Under the pieces are notes generated by a model that saw nothing but the letters and a program-made list of their open reading frames with translations, was not told the DNA's origin and made no database searches. Both the position numbers and the translations under genes were made by a program. A stretch of DNA of 64,000 nt from Halanaerobiaceae bacterium (GTDB taxonomy: Bacteria; Bacillota; Halanaerobiia; Halanaerobiales; Halarsenatibacteraceae): assembly GCA_003553485.1 (NCBI GenBank), contig PWEJ01000017.1, positions 62,001 through 126,000 on the forward strand. The letters run 5' to 3'. The first letter of the stretch is position 1, and each line of letters opens with the position of its first letter. Below are positions 28,089 through 38,368 of this stretch, piece by piece.

Positions 28089-29132
28089 TTAAGCAACCTC
28101 CCTGCTTAATTTTAAATCTCCAGCAGCAATAAATCCCTGGCGCTGCAGGGGCAAATAAATCAAATAAGAAAGTACAGCAGGTAAAACAAAATGCATTAAA
28201 ATTAAAACTGGCAGCACCTCAGTACCCATAACTTCTAAAGTGGTGACCTGGCCCACCAGGCCACTGGTGCCCATCCCGGCACCTATCCTGCTATTCTCCA
28301 GACCCAGTAGCACAGTAGCCACTGGTCCCAGCAAAGCAGAGGCTAAGGTAGGTGGTAACCAGATCAGGGGGTTTTTTACGATATTTCCTATCTGGAGCAT
28401 AGAAGTTCCCAGACCCTGGGCAAAAAGACCACCTGGTCCATTATCGCGATAGCTGATAACGGCAAAGCCCACCATCTGAGTTGAACAACCCACCGTAGCA
28501 GCGCCTGCTGCCAGGCCTTCCAAACCCAGAGAGATGGCTAAGGCAGCACTGGAAATAGGCAGTGTTAATAACACTCCCATAATAGTAGAGACCACTATCC
28601 CCATGGGCAGGGGTCGTAAGGCTGTAGCTGCATTGATGGTGGCTCCCAACCAATAAGTAAAGCTAATAATTGCTGGAGCCATTATTATCCCAGCTGCTCC
28701 CCCTGAGATAATAGTCAGGGCAGGGACTATTATTATATCGACAGGAGTCTTACCGGCAATTCGGCGAGCTACTTCAGCTCCAATAAGAGCAGCAATTAAA
28801 GCACCCACTGGTTCTCCAATCTGGAGCATGGGCCCGGCTGCAGCAAATTCTACAGTACCTGCCCCTAAAGCCCCTGTTACTATCGAGGCATAAAGTCCCA
28901 GACCTTTAACCCCCAGACTGGCAGCCACCCCGGCTCCTATAGCAGGCCCCATGAAATATTGAGCTGTCTCTCCCAGTCTGAACAAAATATTAAGCTGGAG
29001 GATGTCCCCCAGCTGAGTGATAATGACCCCGATTATTAAGGAAGCAAAAAGCCCCAAGGCCATACCATTGAGCATTTTTATAAAATATTGCCGCAGATCT
29101 AAAAGGTGTTCTTTCATAACGAGCTTTTTCAT
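28089..29132 (-). CDS. PTS IIC-like membrane protein (PTS_EIIC_2 family)
   Basis: A 347-residue, very hydrophobic protein with about eight to ten membrane segments, rich in Gly and Ala. Segments such as FMGPAIGAGVAASLG, PLPMGIVVSTIMGVLLTLPISSAA and GGLFAQGLGTSMLQIGNI fit the PTS_EIIC_2 family, which resembles sugar-permease IIC proteins. No IIA or IIB gene is next to it, so phosphotransfer-driven transport is uncertain. Start 29132 has a GAAAGG element too close to the ATG; ATG at residue 6 is an alternative. It lies between the yerC-like and COG2509 genes. Confidence 0.8.
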   Translation of the reverse strand: MKKLVMKEHLLDLRQYFIKMLNGMALGLFASLIIGVIITQLGDILQLNILFRLGETAQYFMGPAIGAGVAASLGVKGLGLYASIVTGALGAGTVEFAAAGPMLQIGEPVGALIAALIGAEVARRIAGKTPVDIIIVPALTIISGGAAGIIMAPAIISFTYWLGATINAATALRPLPMGIVVSTIMGVLLTLPISSAALAISLGLEGLAAGAATVGCSTQMVGFAVISYRDNGPGGLFAQGLGTSMLQIGNIVKNPLIWLPPTLASALLGPVATVLLGLENSRIGAGMGTSGLVGQVTTLEVMGTEVLPVLILMHFVLPAVLSYLIYLPLQRQGFIAAGDLKLSREVA

Positions 29133-29164
29133 CCTTTCTGGCTGGCCTAGATTATTTTTCTATT

Positions 29165-29452
29165 TTATTCTTCCAATCTCTCCAAAATAATATTGTAACC
29201 ATCTTCCCCATATTCTAAAGCCCTTTTGACTCGACTTATAGTAGCAGTACTAACACCAGTCTTTTCCACAATTTCTTCGTAGGTAACTCCCTCTTTCAAC
29301 ATTTTAGCTACCTCTAATCGCTGTGATAAAGCCTGAATCTCTCCAACAGTGGCTACATCGGTGAAAAACTGATAACACTCTTCCCTGGTTTTAAGCTTTA
29401 AAATAGCATCAAAAAGCTGGTCCGTCAATTCATTTTCAATCTTTTTGGCCAT
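29165..29452 (-). CDS. YerC/TrpR-like DNA-binding regulator
   Basis: A 95-residue protein of the YerC/YecD family, which has the TrpR fold. The helix-turn-helix is VTYEEIVEKTGVSTATISRVKRAL (residues about 53-76), preceded by REECYQFFTDVATVGEIQALSQRLEVA. Family members have been linked by comparative genomics to control of histidine or tryptophan genes; here that is inference. ATG 29452 has an SD-like GAGAG upstream. It is 16 bases after guaA, with the PTS IIC-like gene next, and a complete his operon is only 8 kb away. Confidence 0.85.
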   Translation of the reverse strand: MAKKIENELTDQLFDAILKLKTREECYQFFTDVATVGEIQALSQRLEVAKMLKEGVTYEEIVEKTGVSTATISRVKRALEYGEDGYNIILERLEE

Positions 29453-29467
29453 TTTATTTCTCTCCTT

Positions 29468-31048
29468 TCACTCCCATTCAATGGTTCCTGGGGGTTTTGA
29501 AGTTATATCATAAACAACCCTATTCACTTCTTCCACTCTATTTACTATCCTTCGGGAAATCTTATCAAGTTCCTCCTCTGGAATTCTAACCCAATCAGCA
29601 GTCATGGCATCGCTGCTGGAAACAGCCCGCAGAATTATCGGATAACCATAAGTCCGGGCATCGCCTTTAACGCCAACACTGCGGATATCCGGCAGTACTG
29701 CAAAGGCCTGCCAGATATCTTCCTTAACGGCAGAGTTTTCCAGCTCTTCCCGAAAGATTGCATCAGCCTCTCGCAAGATGGCTAGCTTCTCTTCAGTCAC
29801 CTCACCAATTATTCTTATAGCCAGACCAGGTCCAGGAAAGGGTTGCCGGTAGATAATCTCCCCTGGCAGACCTAACTCTTCTCCCAGTTTGCGAACCTCA
29901 TCTTTAAAAAGGTCTCTAAGAGGTTCGATTATTTTAAGCTCCATCTTCTCTGGCAATCCGCCAACATTATGATGGGATTTTATCGTTTCTGCCTGCTGGT
30001 GCTCACCACTTTCAATGACATCTGAGTAGATAGTTCCCTGGGCTAAAAAAGTAATTCCCTCTAATTTCCGGGCTTCCTCTTCAAAGACCCGGACAAAGGT
30101 TTCGCCAATAATCTGCCTTTTTTCCTCGGGCTCCTGTACTCCAGCTAGTTTTTGCAAAAATTTATCCCGGGCTTCAACCTTGAGCAAGGGAATAGCAAAC
30201 TCTTCAGCAAAGGTTTTTTCCACCTGTTCAACCTCTCCCTGACGCAAAAGGCCATGATCGATAAAGATACAGCGCAGTCTATCTCCAATCGCTTCATGGA
30301 GCAGGGCAGCCGTTACCGCTGAATCAACTCCCCCTGAAAGACCTAAAACCACCCCATCTTCCTCACTTAAGTTTTCTTTTATGGTAGCTATCTTATCGGC
30401 TTTGATTTCTTCTATACTCCAGCTCTTTTCCACCTGACAGATATCAAACAAAAAATTCTGGAAGATCTTCTGGCCTCTCTCAGTATGTTCTACTTCAGGA
30501 TGAAACTGCAGGCCATATAACTGCTTTTCTCTGTTTTCTAAGGCTGCAATGGCAGTCTCAGCTGTTTCTGCTACTACTGTAAAACCCTGAGGAGGCTTAT
30601 CCACACTGTCTCCGTGGCTCATCCAGACTGTAAGCTCTGCTAAACTATGGCCATTTTTAGATGAGCTGTCGCCGTTTTTAAAAGCAATACCAGAAAAAAG
30701 CGGTGATTTTTGGCTGACCTTTAACTCAGCTCGGCCATACTCTGATATACCCCGGGTCGTCAGTCTTCCTCCTGGCAGAAGATCAGCCATCAATTGCATA
30801 CCATAACAGATACCTAAAATTGGTTTGCCTAACTGAAAAATCCTTTCATCAATACCGGGAGCTCCACTTTCAGCCAGGCTAGCCGGTCCACCAGAAAGAA
30901 TTATGCCTGCCACTTCTTCCCTGGCAAAATAATCCAACTCCTGCTCAGGGGATACTATCTCACTAAAAACCCCTAATTCTCTAATCCTTCTGGCAATAAC
31001 TCTTACATATTGCCCACCAAAGTCCACCACTAATATTTTTTTGTTCAT
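29468..31048 (-). CDS. guaA: GMP synthase (glutamine-hydrolysing)
   Basis: Converts XMP to GMP with glutamine and ATP; 526 residues. The N-terminal class I amidotransferase has the nucleophile in ILGICYGMQLMA and the His/Glu in GLQFHPEVEHT. The ATP-pyrophosphatase P-loop is LGLSGGVDSAVTAALL. The C-terminus ends in the conserved KPPGTIEWE. GAGGAG precedes ATG 31048. It is first after its own promoter and may be co-transcribed with yerC-like and the PTS IIC-like gene. Confidence 0.98.
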   Translation of the reverse strand: MNKKILVVDFGGQYVRVIARRIRELGVFSEIVSPEQELDYFAREEVAGIILSGGPASLAESGAPGIDERIFQLGKPILGICYGMQLMADLLPGGRLTTRGISEYGRAELKVSQKSPLFSGIAFKNGDSSSKNGHSLAELTVWMSHGDSVDKPPQGFTVVAETAETAIAALENREKQLYGLQFHPEVEHTERGQKIFQNFLFDICQVEKSWSIEEIKADKIATIKENLSEEDGVVLGLSGGVDSAVTAALLHEAIGDRLRCIFIDHGLLRQGEVEQVEKTFAEEFAIPLLKVEARDKFLQKLAGVQEPEEKRQIIGETFVRVFEEEARKLEGITFLAQGTIYSDVIESGEHQQAETIKSHHNVGGLPEKMELKIIEPLRDLFKDEVRKLGEELGLPGEIIYRQPFPGPGLAIRIIGEVTEEKLAILREADAIFREELENSAVKEDIWQAFAVLPDIRSVGVKGDARTYGYPIILRAVSSSDAMTADWVRIPEEELDKISRRIVNRVEEVNRVVYDITSKPPGTIEWE

Positions 31049-31111
31049 TATTTGCTCCTCTCTCTTATCAACTATATCGGCTTAGGAATCAAATTTTTTC
31101 TGACCATAAAA

Positions 31112-31140
31112 ATTATACCACAAATTATATCTGCAAGCAA
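31112..31140 (-). promoter_or_regulatory. Promoter of guaA
   Basis: Minus-strand TTGCTT (31140-31135) and TATAAT (31117-31112), spacing 17. Its -35 box overlaps the T-tract of the groEL terminator. No purine riboswitch is visible in the roughly 60-base leader. Confidence 0.7.
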
Positions 31141-31169
31141 AAAGGCAGCCCCCCTCTAAGGAGGCTGCC
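31137..31169 (-). terminator. Intrinsic terminator of groES-groEL
   Basis: Minus-strand stem GGCAGCCTCC (31169-31160) with GGGGGCTGCC (31153-31144), one wobble pair, then TTTTT. It is 44 bases after the groEL stop. Confidence 0.88.
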
Positions 31170-31212
31170 TTAACTTCTAACAATTAATTCTATTTTTGTA
31201 GGGGAAGGGGGC

Positions 31213-32901
<1,689 letters not shown>

Positions 32902-32906
32902 TTATG

Positions 32907-33188
32907 TTATTCAATAACTGCCAGCACATCTTCCAGGCTTAAAACGATAATTTCTTCTCCTTCAACTTTAACATTGGTTCCAGCAAACTTATCAAAGACT
33001 ACTACATCTCCAACCTCTACAGCTTCCAGCTCAGAATCTGCACAGCCGTTACCTACTGCTATTACTTCACCCTGCTGGGGCTTTTCTTTTTTAGCAGTAT
33101 CAGGTAAGACAATACCGCTGTCGGTCTTTTGTTCTTCTGGTTCAATCTGTTTGATAGCTATTCGTTCATTAAGTGGTCTTAATTGCAT
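32907..33188 (-). CDS. groS: Co-chaperonin GroES (10 kDa)
   Basis: A 93-residue lid of the GroEL chamber. It begins MQLRPLNERIAIKQIEPEEQKTD with the mobile loop SGIVLPDTAKKEKPQQGEVIAVG, and later has VGDVVVFDKFAGTNVKVEGEE. A GGGGG-type SD lies before ATG 33188. First gene of the groES-groEL operon behind a promoter and CIRCE operator. Confidence 0.98.
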   Translation of the reverse strand: MQLRPLNERIAIKQIEPEEQKTDSGIVLPDTAKKEKPQQGEVIAVGNGCADSELEAVEVGDVVVFDKFAGTNVKVEGEEIIVLSLEDVLAVIE

Positions 33189-33228
33189 TTAAATTAACCC
33201 CCTTCTTGATAACTTAATTTATTTTTTG

Positions 33229-33255
33229 TTAGCACTCAATAATGTCGAGTGCTAA
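33229..33255 (-). promoter_or_regulatory. CIRCE operator (HrcA-binding site)
   Basis: A perfect TTAGCACTC - 9 bases - GAGTGCTAA inverted repeat, identical to the consensus CIRCE element bound by the heat-shock repressor HrcA. It lies between the promoter and groES, in the 5' untranslated region. hrcA itself is not in the window. Confidence 0.97.
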
Positions 33256-33269
33256 TATTCACAGTTTAT

Positions 33270-33298
33270 ATAATAATAAAGGGATTAAAAGATTTCAA
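33270..33298 (-). promoter_or_regulatory. Promoter of groES-groEL
   Basis: Minus-strand TTGAAA (33298-33293) and TATTAT (33275-33270), spacing 17, directly upstream of the CIRCE element. The rest of the 222-base gap (33299-33410) is AT-rich with no clear terminator for the upstream gene. Confidence 0.75.
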
Positions 33299-33410
33299 GC
33301 AGCATTTAAGGCTTTTTAAACCTTTCTGAAACGATTAGCTAACAATATATAGTTTTTACTTCTTTATTCTTTGTTATTCTTTATTTAATTTTTGCGAGAG
33401 AATAAAAAGT

Positions 33411-34796
33411 CTATAAAAGAGAAATTTCACAGGATAGTCTTTCCTCAATAGCAGTATAATAATCTCCTTTAAGGTCTCGTCCCTGGTTATCAAAGGGCAG
33501 TGAAGACATGATTACCCTGCTCTTTTTTATTTTTGGTTCTTGTTTTAAGGTTTTAAAAATATCACTAACAGTCAGTAGACCGGTGGCGGAAATGTTGCCA
33601 CCAAAAAATTCAGGTTCAGAGATTTTTAACTGCCAATTTTTATCTAGTTCTTTTTCTAAGCGCAATAATGCCGCCTGTAACCTTTGAACAGCAGCGGGCG
33701 CTGTTAAAATAATAATATTTTTTCTATCAGTCTTAATTATCTCTTCTTTTAAGTTTTCATAATCCGGCCGGGAAAAATCATAGGCCATAACCAATCCCCC
33801 GTAGTCAGTCGTCGATTGAAAACCCTCTTTACTCCTGACCTCTTTAGTCAAACTTTTTGCTCCTCGTTTAATTATTACTTTAAAGCTTTCCTTTTTTTCC
33901 AGCAGATTATTAAATCTATGAAAAGCTGCCACTCTAGAAAAGGGCTTATCCCCCTCTATCTCCTCTAAAATATCTCCAGCTTTAAGGCCGGCTTCATGGG
34001 CGGGGGTATCCCTGATTATTCCCTGAATAACTGGTAGTAAATCAACGATTTCTGCCGACTCATAAATCAAAGGCAACTCCACTTCTCTCTGTAAATCAGC
34101 TATCTTTTCTTTAAGCTTTTTATCTGCAACTGATAAAACCTGCTGTAAGTTTTGGGTAGCAAACCTGGTATACCCAGGTTTAAATAATCTCACCACTTTA
34201 AATTTATTTGTTTGTGCTAAAAATTTTATAGTTTTGCTGATTTCAGAAAAACCAGTAAGCCTGGGCAAGACCACCATACTTCCTTCTAACTCAATTTCGG
34301 TGTTAGCAAGTTCTGTAATGACTGTTTTTATCCGGGCAGGTTTTTTGACACCTAAATATTTTTGGCGATAATCAGGGGAGATTAGATTTAAAGAAAGACA
34401 GAGTCTTAGGGGTTTCAAGTCCTGGAGAAGCTTTATATCTTTGATTTTTAGGCCCTCTCCAGAGCTGGTGATCTTTAGTGGGGTCTCAGGGTATTTTTGC
34501 CGCAGCTTCAGTAATATCTCCTGCCATCGAGGATGGGAAAAGGGTTCTCCCTCATTGATCCTCGTTGCTGACTCTCCTATTACTACCGGGTTATCAGTAT
34601 CAAGGTAGGGGAAAAGATCCTCTAATAAAGCCAGCGAGAGATGACCTAACTGAAAGCTTTCTATTTCCCGGGGGTTAAATTTATGACTGCAAAAAATGCA
34701 GGACTGAGGACAGGCCGAGGTCAGGGGGAGAATATTGAACTGCTGAACACTTTGATATAAAACACTTAAAGCATAATCATCTATCACAAATTCCAC
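33411..34796 (-). CDS. Radical SAM protein with internal PDZ domain and DUF512-like C-terminus
   Basis: A 461-residue protein. The radical SAM CxxxCxxC motif is CPQSCIFC at about residues 29-36. A PDZ-like domain follows (IQGIIRDTPAHEAGLKAGDILEEIEG, about 228-300). The C-terminal part has FFGGNISATGLLTVSDI, resembling the DUF512 family core. In typical DUF512 proteins the PDZ comes first; here it lies between the other two parts. Function unknown. GTG 34796 is the start, with GGAG 9 bases upstream. It follows tsaD on the same strand. Confidence 0.8.
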   Translation of the reverse strand: MEFVIDDYALSVLYQSVQQFNILPLTSACPQSCIFCSHKFNPREIESFQLGHLSLALLEDLFPYLDTDNPVVIGESATRINEGEPFSHPRWQEILLKLRQKYPETPLKITSSGEGLKIKDIKLLQDLKPLRLCLSLNLISPDYRQKYLGVKKPARIKTVITELANTEIELEGSMVVLPRLTGFSEISKTIKFLAQTNKFKVVRLFKPGYTRFATQNLQQVLSVADKKLKEKIADLQREVELPLIYESAEIVDLLPVIQGIIRDTPAHEAGLKAGDILEEIEGDKPFSRVAAFHRFNNLLEKKESFKVIIKRGAKSLTKEVRSKEGFQSTTDYGGLVMAYDFSRPDYENLKEEIIKTDRKNIIILTAPAAVQRLQAALLRLEKELDKNWQLKISEPEFFGGNISATGLLTVSDIFKTLKQEPKIKKSRVIMSSLPFDNQGRDLKGDYYTAIEERLSCEISLL

Positions 34797-34838
34797 CTGC
34801 TTTTTCTCCTTGTCTAAAAAACAATTTGTAAAGTGCTT

Positions 34839-35864
34839 TCAAAGTTTTAAGGTAGGCTCAACCTCCTGACTCAAAGGGTCACTCTCTCCCCTAAGTCTTC
34901 GATAATAGGCAGCTGCAGCAATCATAGCCGCATTATCAGTGCAGTATTCCAAAGGAGGCAAAAACAGGGGTATATCATAATTAGCAGCTAAACTTTGAAA
35001 ATCAGTCCGCAACTTCTGGTTGGCTGCCACCCCTCCAGCCAGCAACATCGCTTGAGGCTGATAATTAGCCAGAGCTTTATCAACCTTTATTTTTAGACTA
35101 TCTATTACCGCCTGCTGAAAAGAAGCCGCCAGATCGGCTAAATCCACCTCTTCTCCACGCTGCTTTTTATTATGAACATAATTGATTACCGCTGTTTTCA
35201 ATCCACTAAAACTAAAATCATAGTCAGGAGAATTTTCCAGAGCTCTGGGTAGATTAATATTATCAGCACCATTTGTTGCCATTTTTTCTACTGCCGGTCC
35301 TCCAGGATAGCCTAACTCCAGATATCTAGCCACTTTGTCAAAGGCCTCCCCGGCTGCATCATCTCTAGTGCGACCTAGAATTTTATAATTTCTCTGGTCA
35401 GTAAAATATATCAGATCAGTATGGCCGCCAGAGACTGTTAAACAGATAAAGGGAGTTGGTATCTTTTCATGGACTAAAAAGTTAGCATAAATATGTCCGG
35501 CTACATGATTTATGCCCAGAAAGGGAATATTAAGACTAAAGGCTAAAGCTTTAGCTGCAGCCATACCCACCAGCAGGGCTCCTACCAGTCCTGGACCCTG
35601 GGTAGCCGCTACGGCTTCTAGATCAGCTAAAGATACTTCAGCTTCCTTTAAAGCTCTTAGAATTATGCGGTCAATGGCCCGCAAATGCTGGCGAGAAGCA
35701 ATTTCTGGAACCACTCCGCCAAACTCCTCATGCCAATCAACCTGAGAGGCTACAATGTTGGCAAGTAGTTTAGGCCCTTTAGCTGTACCCTTGACGATAG
35801 CAGCCGATGATTCGTCACAGGAAGTTTCTATGGCTAAAATTAATGAACCCTTAAAATCAGTCAT
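34839..35864 (-). CDS. tsaD: tRNA N6-adenosine threonylcarbamoyltransferase
   Basis: Transfers the threonylcarbamoyl group from TC-AMP to A37 of ANN-decoding tRNAs, working with TsaB and TsaE; about 341 residues. ASKHA-fold motifs: LAIETSCDESSAAIV, the metal-binding HVAGHIYANFL, CLTVSGGHTDLIYF, MLLAGGVAANQKLR. ATG 35864 is chosen because AAGGAG lies 9 bases upstream; ATG 35882 lacks an SD. It follows tsaB closely in the tsaE-tsaB-tsaD operon. Confidence 0.97.
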   Translation of the reverse strand: MTDFKGSLILAIETSCDESSAAIVKGTAKGPKLLANIVASQVDWHEEFGGVVPEIASRQHLRAIDRIILRALKEAEVSLADLEAVAATQGPGLVGALLVGMAAAKALAFSLNIPFLGINHVAGHIYANFLVHEKIPTPFICLTVSGGHTDLIYFTDQRNYKILGRTRDDAAGEAFDKVARYLELGYPGGPAVEKMATNGADNINLPRALENSPDYDFSFSGLKTAVINYVHNKKQRGEEVDLADLAASFQQAVIDSLKIKVDKALANYQPQAMLLAGGVAANQKLRTDFQSLAANYDIPLFLPPLEYCTDNAAMIAAAAYYRRLRGESDPLSQEVEPTLKL

Positions 35865-35883
35865 GGAAATTTTCTCCTTCATC

Positions 35884-36609
35884 TTAATTTTGTTTCTTAT
35901 TGCGATTTAACACTGCCTGAGGTTTCTTTAAATAATTAGGCTCCAGCTCTGATGGCAAAATCGTCAGGTCTTCTTGCAGGTAATAGCTTCCCAGTTCAGC
36001 CAGCTTACCTCCCCAGCCCTGGCTTTGATAAGCCTTAAATAATTCTAAAGAAAATTTTCCATGGGAGACTGCTGATAATTGCTGCTGATAATTCTTTACT
36101 GCCGGCCCCACTGCTAAAACCCGGGAGTTGTTTTTGACTTTATCCTGGATAAATTGTGGAATTTCTGTCAGGGAGAGGGCTAAATCCTTACACTGGCGAG
36201 CTTTATGGGGTAAAGTTTCGGTTTCACCCTGAAAAAGAGCAGTATAGACCCGATTATTGCCAGCATCTAATAAAGGCAATATATAATCATCATGATTTAG
36301 ATATCCTGCTGTCATTATTTCCAGGCTGGAGATTGCTACAATCTCAATCTCCTGGACCAGAGCAAAACTTTTCACTGAAGCTAAAGCAATCCTCAAACCG
36401 GTAAAGGAGCCTGGGCCAATATCTACGGCTACAGCCGATAAGTCAGCAAAGGCAAGGTCAACCTCTGTCATGATATTTTTAAGAGTCGGTATCAATCTTT
36501 CGTTATGACGATGGCCAAGGTGAATATTGTAATCAACAATCACCTGACCCTCCGACCAGATTCCCAAGGAAAGCTGCTTGCTGGAGGTGCTAATCCCTAA
36601 TAAATTCAT
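35884..36609 (-). CDS. tsaB: tRNA threonylcarbamoyladenosine biosynthesis protein TsaB
   Basis: A 241-residue non-catalytic partner that dimerises with TsaD. The start MNLLGISTSSKQLSLGIW and the segment AVDIGPGSFTGLRIALASVKSFAL are diagnostic. The metal-binding residues of TsaD are absent, as expected. ATG 36609 lies inside the end of tsaE (20-base overlap), with AAAGGAG upstream. The rimI acetyltransferase gene often found after tsaB is not here. Confidence 0.96.
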   Translation of the reverse strand: MNLLGISTSSKQLSLGIWSEGQVIVDYNIHLGHRHNERLIPTLKNIMTEVDLAFADLSAVAVDIGPGSFTGLRIALASVKSFALVQEIEIVAISSLEIMTAGYLNHDDYILPLLDAGNNRVYTALFQGETETLPHKARQCKDLALSLTEIPQFIQDKVKNNSRVLAVGPAVKNYQQQLSAVSHGKFSLELFKAYQSQGWGGKLAELGSYYLQEDLTILPSELEPNYLKKPQAVLNRNKKQN

Positions 36610-37135
36610 CTTTTTCTATCTCCTTTAATAATTGCTGACTCTTTTCTCCCCGGGCACTAAAACTTAGGCTTCTCTTCTCTGCCCCGGTTTTGCTAAATTC
36701 AATCTTGAGGTAATCTAAGGCCTCAGACAAAATTAATTCAGGCCACTCAACTAATATTAAACACTCCTCTGTCAGGAGGTCATATAAACCCAGATACTCC
36801 AACTCCGCCTCTGATTCTAAACGGTAAAGGTCAACATGATAAACAGTATAAGTGGCTAAAGAAAATTCATTGATAAAGGTATAGGTGGGGCTGGTAACCC
36901 TCACCTCTGGAGCCAGTTCAGCCATCACTCCCTGTACCAAAGAGGTCTTGCCTGCCCCTAGCTCTCCTGAGAGAAAGACCTTCACTGCCCCCTTTAATTT
37001 ATCCTGCTCATTATTAATTATCCTGTCTGCTGCCCTGGCTATAACTCCACCAATTTTTTGAGTGAATTTAGCAGAGTTGCTCTCCACTATCAGTTTCTGC
37101 TGTGGCGACTCATTATTTAGCCCCTTATTATCCAT
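36590..37135 (-). CDS. tsaE: tRNA threonylcarbamoyladenosine biosynthesis ATPase TsaE
   Basis: A P-loop ATPase of about 181 residues that drives the TsaBD cycle. Walker A is LSGELGAGKTSLVQG; the following VTSPTYTFINEF and YHVDLYRLESEAELEYLGL are family signatures, as is ILVEWPEL. ATG 37135 is chosen with AGGTGA 8 bases upstream; GTG 37153 is an in-frame alternative. It is slightly longer than usual through an N-terminal extension of about 25 residues. Confidence 0.96.
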   Translation of the reverse strand: MDNKGLNNESPQQKLIVESNSAKFTQKIGGVIARAADRIINNEQDKLKGAVKVFLSGELGAGKTSLVQGVMAELAPEVRVTSPTYTFINEFSLATYTVYHVDLYRLESEAELEYLGLYDLLTEECLILVEWPELILSEALDYLKIEFSKTGAEKRSLSFSARGEKSQQLLKEIEKDEFIRD

Positions 37136-37178
37136 TAAATTTTTCACCTGCACTCTTAAATTTCTAGCTCTTAAATAA

Positions 37179-38324
37179 TTAAATCTCTTCCCCGGTTATG
37201 AAGACAGCTTCTACTTCTGTTGAGACTTGAAAGGGATCAGCAGAGAAAACAGCCAGATCAGCATCTTTCCCTTTCTCTAAACTGCCCACCCGATCAGCTA
37301 TACCTAAAATTTTAGCTGGATTAATGGTAATAGCCCTTAAGGCCTCTTCCTTCTCCAAACCGGCCTTAGCAGCTAAAGCAGCATAGAGAGTTAAATTATG
37401 AACAGGAATTACAGGGTGGTCGCTCATGATAGCCACTGTAACCCCGGCTTCAGCCAAAACAGCTGCTGTTTTAAAGTCTCTTTCCCTAACCTCCACTTTA
37501 GAACGGGTAGTCAGGCTAGGGCCTACTACTGCTGGCACTTCCGCCTCAGCCAGTTTTTCAGCAATTTTATGGCCCTCGGTGCAGTGTTCTATGGTGAGTT
37601 CAAGGGAAAACTCCTCTGCTATCCTCAGGGCGGTCATAATATCATCAGCCCTATGGGCATGAGTTTTTAAGGGTAATTCACCCTTTAAAACCGGGATTAA
37701 TGTTTCGTATTTAAGGTCTTTATCAAAGGGTTCATCTTCTTTTTGGTTAATCTTTTTGGCCAGATAATTTTCTGTTTCCTGAAAAGTTTTGCGCAGGAGG
37801 GCAGCTATTGCCATTCTGGTGCTGGGAGATTGATTTTTCTCTTTATAGACTCTCTTGGGGTTTTCTCCAAAGGCTGCCTTGATTCCCACAGGACTTTTAA
37901 CGACCATCTCATCTACTATGCTGCCACTGGTTTTTAAAGCCATACACTCTCCGCCTATGACATTGGCACTTCCAGGGCCAGCCATCACAGTGGTAACCCC
38001 ATGCTCCCGGGCATCTTCCAGGCCCTGATCATCGGGGTTAATAGCATCTATCGCCCTTAACTCCGGTGTTATAGGGTCGGTCATCTCATTATAATCAGCG
38101 CCTTCCCAGCCTATGCCCTCTTCCCCAATGCCCAGATGAGTATGAGCATCAATTAATCCCGGTGTTATAACTTTATCGGAATAATCATAGACTTCAGCAT
38201 CTTCTGGGAGAGAAATATCCTGGCCAAGGTCCTTTATTGTTCCATCTTCGATAATTATTAAACCATCTTTAATGACACCTTTTTTACCCATTGTCCTAAT
38301 TTCTCCAGCTTTAACTGCAATCAT
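37179..38324 (-). CDS. Amidohydrolase family protein (imidazolonepropionase/dipeptidase-like)
   Basis: A 381-residue metal-dependent hydrolase of the amidohydrolase superfamily. The N-terminal small domain leads into the HxH motif TPGLIDAHTHLG. Later metal or catalytic residues appear in KTHAHRADD, TIEHCTEGH and the terminal Asp in IMSDHPV. The composite end RVGSLEKGKDADLAVFS is typical. It resembles COG1228 members; substrate not predictable. GGAGG precedes ATG 38324. It is between the asparaginase-like gene and tsaE. Confidence 0.87.
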   Translation of the reverse strand: MIAVKAGEIRTMGKKGVIKDGLIIIEDGTIKDLGQDISLPEDAEVYDYSDKVITPGLIDAHTHLGIGEEGIGWEGADYNEMTDPITPELRAIDAINPDDQGLEDAREHGVTTVMAGPGSANVIGGECMALKTSGSIVDEMVVKSPVGIKAAFGENPKRVYKEKNQSPSTRMAIAALLRKTFQETENYLAKKINQKEDEPFDKDLKYETLIPVLKGELPLKTHAHRADDIMTALRIAEEFSLELTIEHCTEGHKIAEKLAEAEVPAVVGPSLTTRSKVEVRERDFKTAAVLAEAGVTVAIMSDHPVIPVHNLTLYAALAAKAGLEKEEALRAITINPAKILGIADRVGSLEKGKDADLAVFSADPFQVSTEVEAVFITGEEI

Positions 38325-38368
38325 TTTATCTCCTCCTAGATGTGGTCTTGCTTAAAAATTACGTTCCT

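Noticed and set aside
31049-31111. Purine riboswitch before guaA
   Set aside because: The leader is short and shows none of the conserved three-way junction sequences.
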